The notes beneath the pieces were generated by a model, which made no database searches, was not told the origin of the DNA, and saw only the letters and a program-made list of their open reading frames with translations. The position numbers and the translations under genes were made by a program. From Halobacillus locisalis (GTDB lineage Bacteria > Bacillota > Bacilli > Bacillales > Halobacillaceae): 64,000 bases of DNA. The stretch covers positions 310,001 to 374,000 of the forward strand of contig NZ_JACEFG010000003.1 of NCBI RefSeq assembly GCF_013694105.1, in the 5' to 3' direction. This document shows, one piece after another, positions 1 to 8,350 of this stretch (position 1 is its first letter; each line of letters starts with the position of its first letter).

Positions 1-14
1 TTCAAAGTCACATT

Positions 15-344
15 CTATGAAATGGCTTCAACTCCACTTGCATAAGTCTCTTGATAGAGTGTGATCATAGAACCAGGAATTAATGAATATCCTAACACGA
101 CTAAAAAAACAGCTCTAAGTCGATACTTCTTCATGCCAAAAAGAATTAATATTATCGCCATTAGAAACAAAATAGAACAGGTTGCACCTAGCAAATCGTA
201 GCCATCCTGAGTAGTAACCGGAAAATTCATGAACGAAGATTCCGCTTCAAACAGAACATTATCAGGAAAAGGAAAATATAAATAAAAACATATACATAGA
301 ATGATGAACGAACTAACCAGCTTCGTCTTACTCTCTATCATCAT
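15..344 (-). CDS. Small integral membrane protein
   Basis: A 109-aa protein of unknown function. It has three hydrophobic segments, near residues 9-26, 50-70 and 77-96, so it should sit in the cytoplasmic membrane. An AAAGGTG-type ribosome binding site lies a few bases before the tandem ATG-ATG start, and either ATG could be used. The next gene on + is divergent, with a GGGACGGTTC-type hairpin between them. I do not recognise a family. Confidence 0.6.
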   Translation of the reverse strand: MMIESKTKLVSSFIILCICFYLYFPFPDNVLFEAESSFMNFPVTTQDGYDLLGATCSILFLMAIILILFGMKKYRLRAVFLVVLGYSLIPGSMITLYQETYASGVEAIS

Positions 345-436
345 GTTTCACCTTTCTCTATCATCATGGACTATCCATTCAACACTTCTTCCTTATTTTA
401 CTATCCAGGATTGCGAGTTTGAAAGAATTTTCTATA

Positions 437-485
437 GGGACGATTCTCTTGTCTAGGTTAAAATCCCAAACAAGAGAACCGTCCC
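437..485. repeat. Dispersed GGGACG-TTCTCTTG hairpin, copy 1
   Basis: GGGACGATTCTCTTGT and its near-perfect complement ACAAGAGAACCGTCCC flank a 17-base loop. Related hairpins occur at 4166-4216 and 50695-50767, with a half copy near 52083. It is intergenic. It could end transcription or be a non-autonomous repeat. Confidence 0.75.
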
Positions 486-632
486 TTCGTTTTATAAAAC
501 AAAAGCTGGTAGAGGATCGTAGTAAATAATAAGAACAAAACTGAAAACTGTCTTCCTCCCCGCTGCTTTAGTACGATAAAGATTTGGGAGGCTATTATAA
601 AGCCATAACAAAATGAAAGGTAGGAAAACGAC

Positions 633-1178
633 ATGAGAAGTACACTATTCATACTGAGTATAGTACTCATAACTGTACTATCAGGTTGTAACAGTGGAGG
701 GAATAAATCATATGAATTTAAAGGTGAAAGTATATATGATTTACCTGAGCGAGGGTTCGCTAAAGGGGAGGAACCTGATAAAATCCCCACATCACTTGAA
801 GTAGAAGGCTTTAATATCCAGGGTGATCAATTAACGACTACTATCCAAATGGCAGGCGAAACGACCGAAGTATCAAATGCAACCCTGAGCACGCATCACG
901 AGGGCTATGTTGCCGAAAAAGATACGGAGTCACTTTATTACCAACTTGTCGTATCAAATTCAGAGCAGTTTCCTAGAATGGTCAGCGAACCAATGGATAG
1001 TGAAAAATATGTAAGAGTGGTATATTTTGATCGTATAAATCGCGACTTAACCATTGTGGAGGGAGACGTACCAGAACAACTTCAGCGTCAGCTTGATCAA
1101 GTAGAACAGCAATCGTTGGAGGAGAAGACGCATATAGGGTTTGGGTATAAGATTGTGGGCCCTCGGTTAGTCGAGTGA
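633..1178 (+). CDS. Lipoprotein of unknown function
   Basis: A 181-aa protein with a type II signal peptide: MRST, a hydrophobic stretch, then lipobox LSGC with the lipidated Cys at residue 19. It should be anchored on the outer face of the membrane. The mature part is polar and rich in Glu, Gln and Asp, with no domain I recognise. An AAAGGTAGG ribosome binding site precedes the ATG. It stands alone between a divergent membrane gene and a decayed amidase. Confidence 0.75.
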   Translation: MRSTLFILSIVLITVLSGCNSGGNKSYEFKGESIYDLPERGFAKGEEPDKIPTSLEVEGFNIQGDQLTTTIQMAGETTEVSNATLSTHHEGYVAEKDTESLYYQLVVSNSEQFPRMVSEPMDSEKYVRVVYFDRINRDLTIVEGDVPEQLQRQLDQVEQQSLEEKTHIGFGYKIVGPRLVE

Positions 1179-1371
1179 TTGATTTAAAAGTGATTGACCA
1201 CCACTTCTTTTTCTCTGTAAAGGAAGGGTGATGCACTTTCAGTTTGTTGCACTTAAGGGCGGATAAAGCGTCGGAGTCAGAGTTTGGACATGAGTTGGTA
1301 GTGGGATTAGTTATTGAGATGATCTATACATCCTGTAAACTGTTGCAAGGCGTGGCATCACGTATAGATTA

Positions 1372-1768
1372 GTAGAACTTGGGTTCATCAACAACGCGAA
1401 GTATATAAGAGAAATCCTTGAAAATATTTATGCTTATGCATCTGGGGGCATAGGAACTGACACTGGTAATAAGGTTAAGTTGCGGGCTGAATCAGTTAAT
1501 CCAATTTAAAGTACCGGAACCAACAGACAACGGTCGATATAGGTTGGCTACCGGCGCCTACCGTGATGCTGATACATTTGGTAAAGCTCATGATAAATTG
1601 AAAGAGGTATGTGGGTGGATGATTTATGAGCGTGGGGATGATAAGTATTTTGATTCCACATTACGCTTATGGACAGGAACGTTGGTTGATGAAAATGTGG
1701 CAAAATACTACACAGCGGAACTAAAAGGTATGTTCGGGTGCACAATATACGTTAAGCAGTCTGAATAA
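1372..1768 (+). pseudogene. Decayed N-acetylmuramoyl-L-alanine amidase with SPOR-like tail
   Basis: The first part reads VELGFINNAKYIREI, which matches the conserved C-terminal end of Amidase_3 domains (LVELGFINN). After a linker an in-frame TAA near 1508 ends the frame. One frame over, a SPOR-like repeat continues (RYRLATGAYRDADTF to FGCTIYVKQSE), ending at 1768. Fragments upstream of 1372 (about 1270-1365) may be further remains. The intact enzyme would cut the peptide-glycan amide bond in peptidoglycan; this copy cannot make a full protein. It may be a remnant of a phage endolysin. Confidence 0.65.
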
Positions 1769-2115
1769 ATCATCCCTTCGACTAGTTGAGATATAGATTC
1801 GAATATTTGTTTAAAAATATGTTGTGAAAGTATAAGTTAAAAACACCCTTTAAAAGGGGGATGAGAACTGAACTTTCATAAGCGAAATCTATTGACTTTT
1901 GTAGATATTAGTCAATAATGCCATAAAAACCATTGAAATCAATGGTTTTGGTGATTAACAATTAATTAACGTGAATTTACTATCCATTTACAAAAATGGT
2001 TAAGGCATTATTAAGTACAATAAAAGTGATAATAAGTGATTTTTTCCCTTTTATTTCTTTGTTGAAAGATGATAAATTCTGTTTGCCGGCAAAATTATAC
2101 CTTAGGAGGAAAAAA

Positions 2116-3240
2116 ATGAAAAAATTAACTTTTATTGCTTTAACTTTATTGTTTTCACTATTTGTAAGTAACCCAGTGAGCGCACAGGAAAATATTAAAG
2201 TACATCCAACTGGTACATACCAAATAACTGAATCTGTTATTGAGGTTGAAGGTGATACTCAGCATGTTAAAGAAAAAAATGGAGTAGAAGTGATTGGGAA
2301 CCTAAAGGTTACAGAAAAAAAGTTTGAAGGATCAATTAAAGATAAAGTGGAGAAAATCAACTTAAGTCTAATTGGTGAAAAAGTAATGAAAGATGGAAAT
2401 TTGATCAAGTATGAAGGGATTGTTAATGGCGAAGAAGATTTTACATTTGAAGCAATAGTTGAAAAAGAACCTAAGAATAAGTTCTCTAAAGCGACGGTCA
2501 GTGTAACTAAACCTGAACATAACAAAACATTTATTTTTGATGGTAAGGCACCTAATACAAGTGAGAAAACTCTAATTGATGGGAAAGAGGTTACTTCTCC
2601 TGAAGCTAAAACTAATGAAAATACATTTAGCTTGTTAGCAGACTCCTATGGTGACCCTAGGTTCGTGTATGCTTCTAACGGTATGAGATCACAAATTGTA
2701 GCTCCAAACACTATAGGTAGAGGTCAATCTGATTATCATACAGTCAATGCAGTCTCACGTTTTGATGAGGTAAAAGATAAGTGGAAAGAGGAAGGTTACA
2801 TTAGTTTCTACTTCAATGAAGTGAGTGATTTTGACACATATTTCTACTCAAACGGTAATGCTGTCCAATGGGCTGCTGCTGATCCAGTTGCGGATGAGAC
2901 TGATTCTTATAACCTTCCTGTGTATGTTCCATATGTAGGTTATCAGACGGTACCTGTAGAGGTGGGTAAAACATGGGTTGATATTGGTGCTCAGAAGATT
3001 GGTTTGGATTTAAATGAAATTGAGAACATGCCTGAGTCTAATTTGGGTGAAGAAGAAGGAAATAAATTAGGCATGCGTGTAGAAATGGATACTTCTTACA
3101 ACACAAGTTATGGAACTCAAGATTTAAGAACAAAAACTCACATGCAATTCAAGTCTAGAGCATATAAATCCATGAGTGTTTACATGTGGACATACGAGGA
3201 TACAACTCACGATTACGAGTATGACGTTGATGTAAACTAA
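2116..3240 (+). CDS. Secreted protein of unknown function
   Basis: A 374-aa exported protein. I place the start at ATG 2116 because TAGGAGG lies seven bases upstream and the next residues form a clean signal peptide (MKKLTFIALTLLFSLF, cleavage near NPVSA-QE). The open frame runs back to 1996 without a ribosome binding site. Residues about 25-170 are Lys/Glu-rich, and the C-terminal half is aromatic-rich (Tyr, Trp) with no Cys. I do not recognise a family. A strong terminator follows. Confidence 0.7.
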   Translation: MKKLTFIALTLLFSLFVSNPVSAQENIKVHPTGTYQITESVIEVEGDTQHVKEKNGVEVIGNLKVTEKKFEGSIKDKVEKINLSLIGEKVMKDGNLIKYEGIVNGEEDFTFEAIVEKEPKNKFSKATVSVTKPEHNKTFIFDGKAPNTSEKTLIDGKEVTSPEAKTNENTFSLLADSYGDPRFVYASNGMRSQIVAPNTIGRGQSDYHTVNAVSRFDEVKDKWKEEGYISFYFNEVSDFDTYFYSNGNAVQWAAADPVADETDSYNLPVYVPYVGYQTVPVEVGKTWVDIGAQKIGLDLNEIENMPESNLGEEEGNKLGMRVEMDTSYNTSYGTQDLRTKTHMQFKSRAYKSMSVYMWTYEDTTHDYEYDVDVN

Positions 3241-3273
3241 TTAAAAATTTGATAGTCAAGAGTTGCAGTTTCT

Positions 3274-3312
3274 AACTTGTAGAAAAACTATTTGTTTTTC
3301 TACAAGTTTTTT
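3274..3312 (+). terminator. Rho-independent terminator
   Basis: AACTTGTAGAAAAA pairs with TTTTTCTACAAGTT around a short loop and is followed by TTTTT. It ends the secreted-protein gene at 2116-3240. Confidence 0.9.
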
Positions 3313-3372
3313 ATTGGGATAATTAGATAGTGCATCATCTTTTATAGTCTGGAGAAAATATCCGCCAATACT

Positions 3373-3870
3373 TTATAACGTTACGTCTAACTCAAGTAAA
3401 TAAGGTTTTATTTTACCCTGGTTATATGAGTTTATACTTTCTTGCAAGGTAGTAATTGCTTTATTAAGTTCGAACTTTAAGACTTCAATTTCTTCAAAGG
3501 AAAGTGAATCATAATTGAATATCATTTCTTCGATAGAATTAAGATTCTTGAAAACTTTGAATGAGTCTAGTTCAACACTTTCATTTGATTTGTGTACTAT
3601 AAGTTCACGAGTGTCCTGTTTGAACTGGCTGTAAACATGGTTAAGATAATCAGCCTCTGTTTCTAATATCAAATCTACATTTTCATCATTTGAATTAATT
3701 ATATTAAGTATGTAGGTTAACCTTGTGAGTGTATAGTCCGCGCCTTTCATTGATTCAATTCCATCAGACCTAATTTGTGAATTGGTGAATTTGTTGCTCA
3801 GGTAAAAATTCTGAATTAGGAGTGCTGAAACCAAAAGAATAATTCCAATGAATAGTGTTCTTTTATGCAT
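3373..3870 (-). CDS. Single-pass membrane protein, unknown function
   Basis: A 165-aa protein. The start is ATG 3870, because CAAAGGAGGGAG lies just upstream; the open frame extends further but without a ribosome binding site. Residues about 6-25 form one membrane helix (LFIGIILLVSALLIQ). The rest is acidic, helical and probably extracytoplasmic, with several N-x-[ST]-like and Glu/Leu stretches suggesting coiled coil. It has no recognised domain and is convergent with the secreted-protein gene. Confidence 0.6.
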   Translation of the reverse strand: MHKRTLFIGIILLVSALLIQNFYLSNKFTNSQIRSDGIESMKGADYTLTRLTYILNIINSNDENVDLILETEADYLNHVYSQFKQDTRELIVHKSNESVELDSFKVFKNLNSIEEMIFNYDSLSFEEIEVLKFELNKAITTLQESINSYNQGKIKPYLLELDVTL

Positions 3871-4165
3871 TTGCTGAACTCCCTCCTTTGATTTGTCTAC
3901 ATCATTGTAGCAGAAATGATCTGTCTGACTAGAGACTAAATGATTAGTTGAAAAGAAGTCTTCGCCATCATATAGGTCTACTATTTTACATACTATTATT
4001 GGTTGTAGATATATGTAAGTTCTTGCAGTAACAGTTCTTATCACCTTCTAGTCTATGTGGATCTTGTTCAGGACCGCCGGCAGCTTCAAAGAAGGATTTG
4101 AGCTTTCTCTTGAGTTGAGAAGTCGTTGCATTTTGTCGGTTTCCTTCATTTTCTAATTTTCTATA

Positions 4166-4216
4166 GGGACGGTTCACTTGTTTGAAGTTCAATTCCCAAA
4201 CAACAGAACCGTCCCC
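4166..4216. repeat. Dispersed GGGACGGTTC hairpin, copy 2
   Basis: GGGACGGTTC-CTTGTTTG is mirrored by CAAACAACAGAACCGTCCCC. The sequence is close to copy 1 at 437-485, including the preceding TTTCTATA. Confidence 0.75.
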
Positions 4217-4269
4217 ATAAAAAATTCGAAAAAAATAAAAAACTTTCAAATTTATAGACACCTAACCGA

Positions 4270-4305
4270 CACTTCCTTCGATTATAGTATCGAGGAAGTG
4301 TTTTT
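4270..4305 (+). terminator. Hairpin with T-run before the replication module
   Basis: CACTTCCT-CGAT pairs with ATCG-GGAAGTG and is followed by TTTTT. It insulates the replication genes that begin at 4351. Confidence 0.7.
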
Positions 4306-4350
4306 CAGTGCACTTTCCTCCATCTTTCAAAAAAGAATAGGAGAATTCAA

Positions 4351-5061
4351 ATGAACTATATCAAAGCCATCAACGCCTTCTACGATCACCAAGAATTCAA
4401 CCCCCTGACATCCGCCGCCATCAACCTTTGGCACAGCCTCATGCACGTGAACAACAAATCTCGCTGGAAAGAAGAATTCACAGCTCCGATGAGCGTCCTT
4501 TGTCTGAAGTCGAGCCTCAGCGAAAGTGGCATCCGTAAAGCACGCCAGGAACTCGTCGAGAAAGGCTATATCACCTTCACATCAAGACCCGGCAACCAGG
4601 CCCCGATTTACCACATCATCCCGTTATATGAAGAAATGGAAAACGACATCGAGAACGACAACCGTGGCGGCAACACGAACGGCAATCAAAGCGGCAAGTC
4701 GAACACATTAATTAAACAAAACGAAACGAAAGAAAAAGAAGAAGTAGTAGCACGTGACGAGAATCCACATCATTTTTACGAGAACAATATCGGCACGTTG
4801 TCCCCGTACATCGCAGAAAGCATCACCAAGTGGTGTGAGGAGCTGTCCGATGATCTCGTCATCGAATCGATGAAGCTCGCCGTCCGCAGCAACAAGCCGT
4901 TCTTCAGCTACTGTGAAGGCGCCCTCAAGCAGTGGCAGCAATCCGGTGTCCGCACGTTGAAAGCTGTCGAACGCGCTCAAGCGAATCACAAGAAGACCCG
5001 TCAGAAGCCCACCAAAAACAAATCCCTGTTCGATAAATTGAGAGAGGAGGTGCAGTCATGA
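4351..5061 (+). CDS. DnaD-like replication initiation protein
   Basis: A 236-aa protein. The N-terminal part (about 1-90) resembles a winged-helix DnaD/replication-protein N domain. A polar Asn/Lys/Glu linker follows. Residues about 145-210 look like a DnaD C-terminal domain (HFYENNIG, ITKWCEEL, FFSYCEGALKQW). In phages such proteins bring the helicase and its loader to the origin. AGGAG precedes the ATG. The end overlaps the next gene by ATGA, so the three replication genes form one operon. Codon use is more GC-rich than in the genes to the left. Confidence 0.8.
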   Translation: MNYIKAINAFYDHQEFNPLTSAAINLWHSLMHVNNKSRWKEEFTAPMSVLCLKSSLSESGIRKARQELVEKGYITFTSRPGNQAPIYHIIPLYEEMENDIENDNRGGNTNGNQSGKSNTLIKQNETKEKEEVVARDENPHHFYENNIGTLSPYIAESITKWCEELSDDLVIESMKLAVRSNKPFFSYCEGALKQWQQSGVRTLKAVERAQANHKKTRQKPTKNKSLFDKLREEVQS

Positions 5062-5390
5062 AGCGTGAACAAGCAATCGACGTACTCGAGACGATCAGTG
5101 AACTGTATCCGCAGAAATTCGATATCACCGAGCGAGTCGCGAACATGCTGATTCCGAAGCTTTTGGAAATGGATTATCAAGCCGTGCTGTCGAAGCTGTC
5201 CGATTTCGCCGTCCGCAGTCCGTTCCCACCGACCATCGGGGAAATTGCGGTCTACGAACCCGAGAAGAACCACCATTTGGACCAGATGAAGCAGTGGGAA
5301 GCAGAAGCCGCCGAAGTGTCCGATGAGATCCGCCGCCAGTTCATGGACAAATTCCGTTCCCTCACGGAGGACAAGTCCAATGAATCATAA
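5058..5390 (+). CDS. G39P-like helicase loader/inhibitor
   Basis: A 110-aa protein placed between a DnaD-like gene and dnaB. The N-terminal 70 residues (REQAIDVLETISELYPQKF, LSDFAVRSPFPPTIGEIA) match what I remember of the phage SPP1 G39P 'loader and inhibitor of G40P' family. That family holds the hexameric helicase inactive and delivers it to the replisome. The tail is acidic and probably flexible. It starts by ATGA overlap and itself overlaps dnaB by 11 bases. Confidence 0.75.
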   Translation: MKREQAIDVLETISELYPQKFDITERVANMLIPKLLEMDYQAVLSKLSDFAVRSPFPPTIGEIAVYEPEKNHHLDQMKQWEAEAAEVSDEIRRQFMDKFRSLTEDKSNES

Positions 5391-6636
5391 CCTTCAGACG
5401 GAACAAGCCATACTGGGAATCTTCCTCGTAGACGGAGAACGCATCAAGCATACCGTCCTTGAACCCGTTCATTTCTCCAAGCAGGAACATAGACTTCTTT
5501 TCACAGCGATGCAGGCGGTCGATGACACCGGGACGCCGGTCGACGTCGTGACCGTCACGACGAATCTAGCAGACGACATTGCACAGGTGGGGGGAGTGAG
5601 CTACCTGCTCGAGCTGTCCGGCTCCGTCCCGACGACCGAGAACGTCCACGTCTATGAGAAGCTGCTCATCGAATCCTACACCAACCAGCAAATGAGACAA
5701 TCAGCCATCCAATACATTGAAAATCCGAGTACGGATGCTCTACTAGGATTGAAACAGCAGTTGCATCTGATGGATCAAGACCAAGAAGCGGAAGAGCAGA
5801 CCGTCAAAGAACAGCTCAGTGAAATCGCCATGGAAATGACATCATCGCCAGGACAGACCGGCTTCTCTACAGGATTCGAAGACTATGACAAAATGACCGG
5901 AGGAGCGCAGCGCGGCGATTTGATCATCGTCGCCGCCCGCCCCTCGATGGGGAAGACCGCCTTCGCTTTGAACATCGCAATGAACCATTGCAAAAACGGA
6001 GGAGCCGTCGACCTGTTCAGTCTCGAAATGGGCTCCAAACAGCTCCTGCAGCGTATGATTTCCTCCGAAGCCCGCATCGACGGACAGAAGTGGCGATCGA
6101 TGTGCTTCTCTGCAGACGACTACAAACGCTCCTTCCACGTGATCGGCGAAATCGCCGAATGGAACCTGTCCATCCATGAACGCGACCAATCCATCCAAGA
6201 CATCACCTCGAAAATCAGAGCATCTGTCGTCAAAGACCCCAATCACGAGCGCCTCGTCATCATCGATTACCTGCAGCTCATGACCGTCACAGGCCGCTAC
6301 GAACGTCGCGACCTCGAAGTCGGCGCCATTACCCGCGAACTGAAACTCCTCGCCCGTGAACTCAATATCCCGATCATCCTTCTCTCCCAGCTCTCCCGAA
6401 GCGTCGAACAACGCCAGGACAAACGCCCGATGATGTCCGACCTGAGAGAATCCGGCAACATCGAACAAGACGCCGACGTCATCAGCTTCTTGTATCGTGA
6501 TGATTACTATACGCAGGAAGGCAGTGATGTGGTGGAGGTGATCTTGAGGAAGCAGCGGAATGGTCCTGTTGGGACGGTGATGTTGGGGTTCTGGAAGGAG
6601 TATGGTAGGTTCAAGGGTAATGGAAGCAACATATAG
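5380..6636 (+). CDS. dnaB: Replicative DNA helicase (DnaB family)
   Basis: 418 aa from ATG 5380, chosen because CACGGAGG lies about nine bases upstream and the N-terminus (NLQTEQAILGIFL) is that of DnaB; the open frame runs further back without support. The N-terminal domain covers about 1-125 and the RecA-fold motor about 155-415. Walker A is ARPSMGKTA (about 187-195), the Walker B region is LVIIDYLQLM, and SQLSRSVEQR and RESGNIEQDAD are typical. It unwinds DNA ahead of the fork. With the DnaD-like and G39P-like genes it forms a phage-style module, so it is probably not the host's main helicase gene. Confidence 0.9.
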   Translation: MNHNLQTEQAILGIFLVDGERIKHTVLEPVHFSKQEHRLLFTAMQAVDDTGTPVDVVTVTTNLADDIAQVGGVSYLLELSGSVPTTENVHVYEKLLIESYTNQQMRQSAIQYIENPSTDALLGLKQQLHLMDQDQEAEEQTVKEQLSEIAMEMTSSPGQTGFSTGFEDYDKMTGGAQRGDLIIVAARPSMGKTAFALNIAMNHCKNGGAVDLFSLEMGSKQLLQRMISSEARIDGQKWRSMCFSADDYKRSFHVIGEIAEWNLSIHERDQSIQDITSKIRASVVKDPNHERLVIIDYLQLMTVTGRYERRDLEVGAITRELKLLARELNIPIILLSQLSRSVEQRQDKRPMMSDLRESGNIEQDADVISFLYRDDYYTQEGSDVVEVILRKQRNGPVGTVMLGFWKEYGRFKGNGSNI

Positions 6637-6666
6637 TAGATATGAATATTCATTAAAACCCATTCC

Positions 6667-6695
6667 TTAAAATGTAAAACGATTTCATGTATAAT
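6667..6695 (+). promoter_or_regulatory. Promoter of the Sau3AI-type endonuclease gene
   Basis: TTAAAA, a 17-base spacer, then TATAAT. The start of transcription would fall near 6702, which is downstream of the in-frame ATG at 6687. This favours translation from 6720. Confidence 0.55.
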
Positions 6696-6719
6696 CAAAC
6701 CACGACTTTAGTAGGGGTG

Positions 6720-8189
6720 ATGGAGATTAATTATGATGAAAAAGATCCCATAAGTATAAAAGAGTATGGAGAAAAACTTATAGGAAGTACTTTCGCAGAT
6801 GTTATCAGAGAGGCCGAAACATCCTATGAACTGAAACAAGAAACCATCGGAAAAGTGAATAGGCCAGGCTACAAAGGTGGAGTCGGACATTTGATTGAGA
6901 AATTCCACTTTGGCTACGAATTGAATAGTAATCAGGAAGCTGATTTCCCTGAGGCTGGCGTGGAGTTGAAGGTCACCCCTTATGAAATAGGGAAGAAAGG
7001 TGGCTATTCGGCAGGAGAACGACTGGTCATTTCGATGATCAGCTATGAGAAGGCAGTTGAGGAGAACCTTTATTCCTCACATCTGTACAACAAGCTCAAC
7101 CTATCACTATTGATTCATTATTTGCGAGATCGGTCAATCCCGAGGACTGCTTATCCGATTGATTATGTGACGCTTTTTTCACCACCGGAAGAGGACATGA
7201 AAATCATTGAACAGGACTACGAAAAAATCATATCGAAAGTAAAAGATGGCAAAGCCCATGAACTTTCTGAAGGGGATACGATGTACTTGGGGGCTTGCAC
7301 TAAGGGGTCAAATGCTGAGAAAAGTACAGTCCCTCAGAAATACTATGCTGTAGAATCCAAAGCAAGGAAACGGGCGTTCTGTTTCAAACAATCCTATATG
7401 ACCTATGTACTGAACAAATATGTCTTAAAGAAAGTAGATACATATGAATCTATTTTGAAAGATACACAAGACCTCAAGGAGCAGTCATTCGAAAATCTCA
7501 TCATCGATAAAATAAATGCTCACCGAGGAAAAACTGATGAGCAATTGAAGAAGGAACTCGGATTGAATTCACGTTCGAAGAGTTTCTGGAGCGCTTTGGC
7601 ATATAGGATGTTGGGTGTAAGGTCCAACAGTGCAAAAGAGTTCGTAAAAGCAAACATTGAAGTGAAAGCCATCCGTATAGAGGAAAACGGAAGTATGAAG
7701 GAGAGTATTTCTTTTCCTTCTATCAGCTTCAAAGAATTCGAATATCAAGAATGGGAAGAATCGGATTTCTACAATGACTTGAGTTCAAAACGCTATCTAT
7801 TCGTGGTTTTCAAAAAGAATGGCGACAAGTATGTGCTGAAAGGGGCGCAACTTTGGAACATCAATAATGAAGATTTGGAAGCTGCACGTGATGGCTGGTT
7901 GAAGATTCAAGATATTGTGCGTCGAGGGGTTCACCTTGAAAAGAAGCCCTCTAAAAACGGGAAGACATTCACGGTTGAAAACAATTTTCCGGAAAAGAGT
8001 GATAATCCTGTCATTCACATACGTCCACACGCCAGTAAGAGGTATTATGAATTAGGCGATGGTGAAATTATCGGAAATGATCGCAAGTGCGGAGACGAAC
8101 TCCCTGATGGGAGGATGATGACAAAACAATCGTTCTGGTTGAACAACAACTATATACTTGAACAGCTGGATGCGGAATTGAAAGAGTAG
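6720..8189 (+). CDS. Sau3AI/MutH-family type II restriction endonuclease (predicted GATC)
   Basis: 489 aa from ATG 6720, the length of Sau3AI. An upstream ATG at 6687 is unlikely because the promoter's start point lies after it. The N-terminal domain has the MutH/Sau3AI signature: KGGVGHLIEKFHFGYE, then D75, and VELK with E82 and K84 as predicted metal-binding catalytic residues, followed by GERLVISMISY. The C-terminal half (about 250-485) would be the second, DNA-binding MutH-like domain known in Sau3AI. It should cut unmethylated GATC; this specificity is inferred from the family. The partner methyltransferase follows at 8351. Confidence 0.85.
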   Translation: MEINYDEKDPISIKEYGEKLIGSTFADVIREAETSYELKQETIGKVNRPGYKGGVGHLIEKFHFGYELNSNQEADFPEAGVELKVTPYEIGKKGGYSAGERLVISMISYEKAVEENLYSSHLYNKLNLSLLIHYLRDRSIPRTAYPIDYVTLFSPPEEDMKIIEQDYEKIISKVKDGKAHELSEGDTMYLGACTKGSNAEKSTVPQKYYAVESKARKRAFCFKQSYMTYVLNKYVLKKVDTYESILKDTQDLKEQSFENLIIDKINAHRGKTDEQLKKELGLNSRSKSFWSALAYRMLGVRSNSAKEFVKANIEVKAIRIEENGSMKESISFPSISFKEFEYQEWEESDFYNDLSSKRYLFVVFKKNGDKYVLKGAQLWNINNEDLEAARDGWLKIQDIVRRGVHLEKKPSKNGKTFTVENNFPEKSDNPVIHIRPHASKRYYELGDGEIIGNDRKCGDELPDGRMMTKQSFWLNNNYILEQLDAELKE

Positions 8190-8289
8190 TATCTTTATCC
8201 TGTAGAATCCAGTTTTTACTCCATATCACATGATGGTCACAGCCTACTCATCTATGATAAAATATTCTTTTGTACGACACGATTTGATC

Positions 8290-8319
8290 TTTACAGTCAT
8301 TTCAATTATAATGTATAAT
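8290..8319 (+). promoter_or_regulatory. Promoter of the cytosine methyltransferase gene
   Basis: TTTACA, an 18-base spacer and TATAAT lie about 30 bases before the start. A second TATAAT is seven bases upstream. The methylase therefore has its own promoter, separate from the endonuclease, so protection can be established first. Confidence 0.6.
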
Positions 8320-8350
8320 GATATAAAAAACCGAAAGGATGTTCGGTGTT

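Noticed and set aside
3986-4261. 91-aa minus-strand ORF
   Set aside because: It runs through the dispersed hairpin and terminator, has no ribosome binding site and an implausible composition.
5842-6663. 273-aa minus-strand ORF opposite dnaB
   Set aside because: It is a shadow of the GC-rich dnaB codons; the dnaB motifs are on the + strand.
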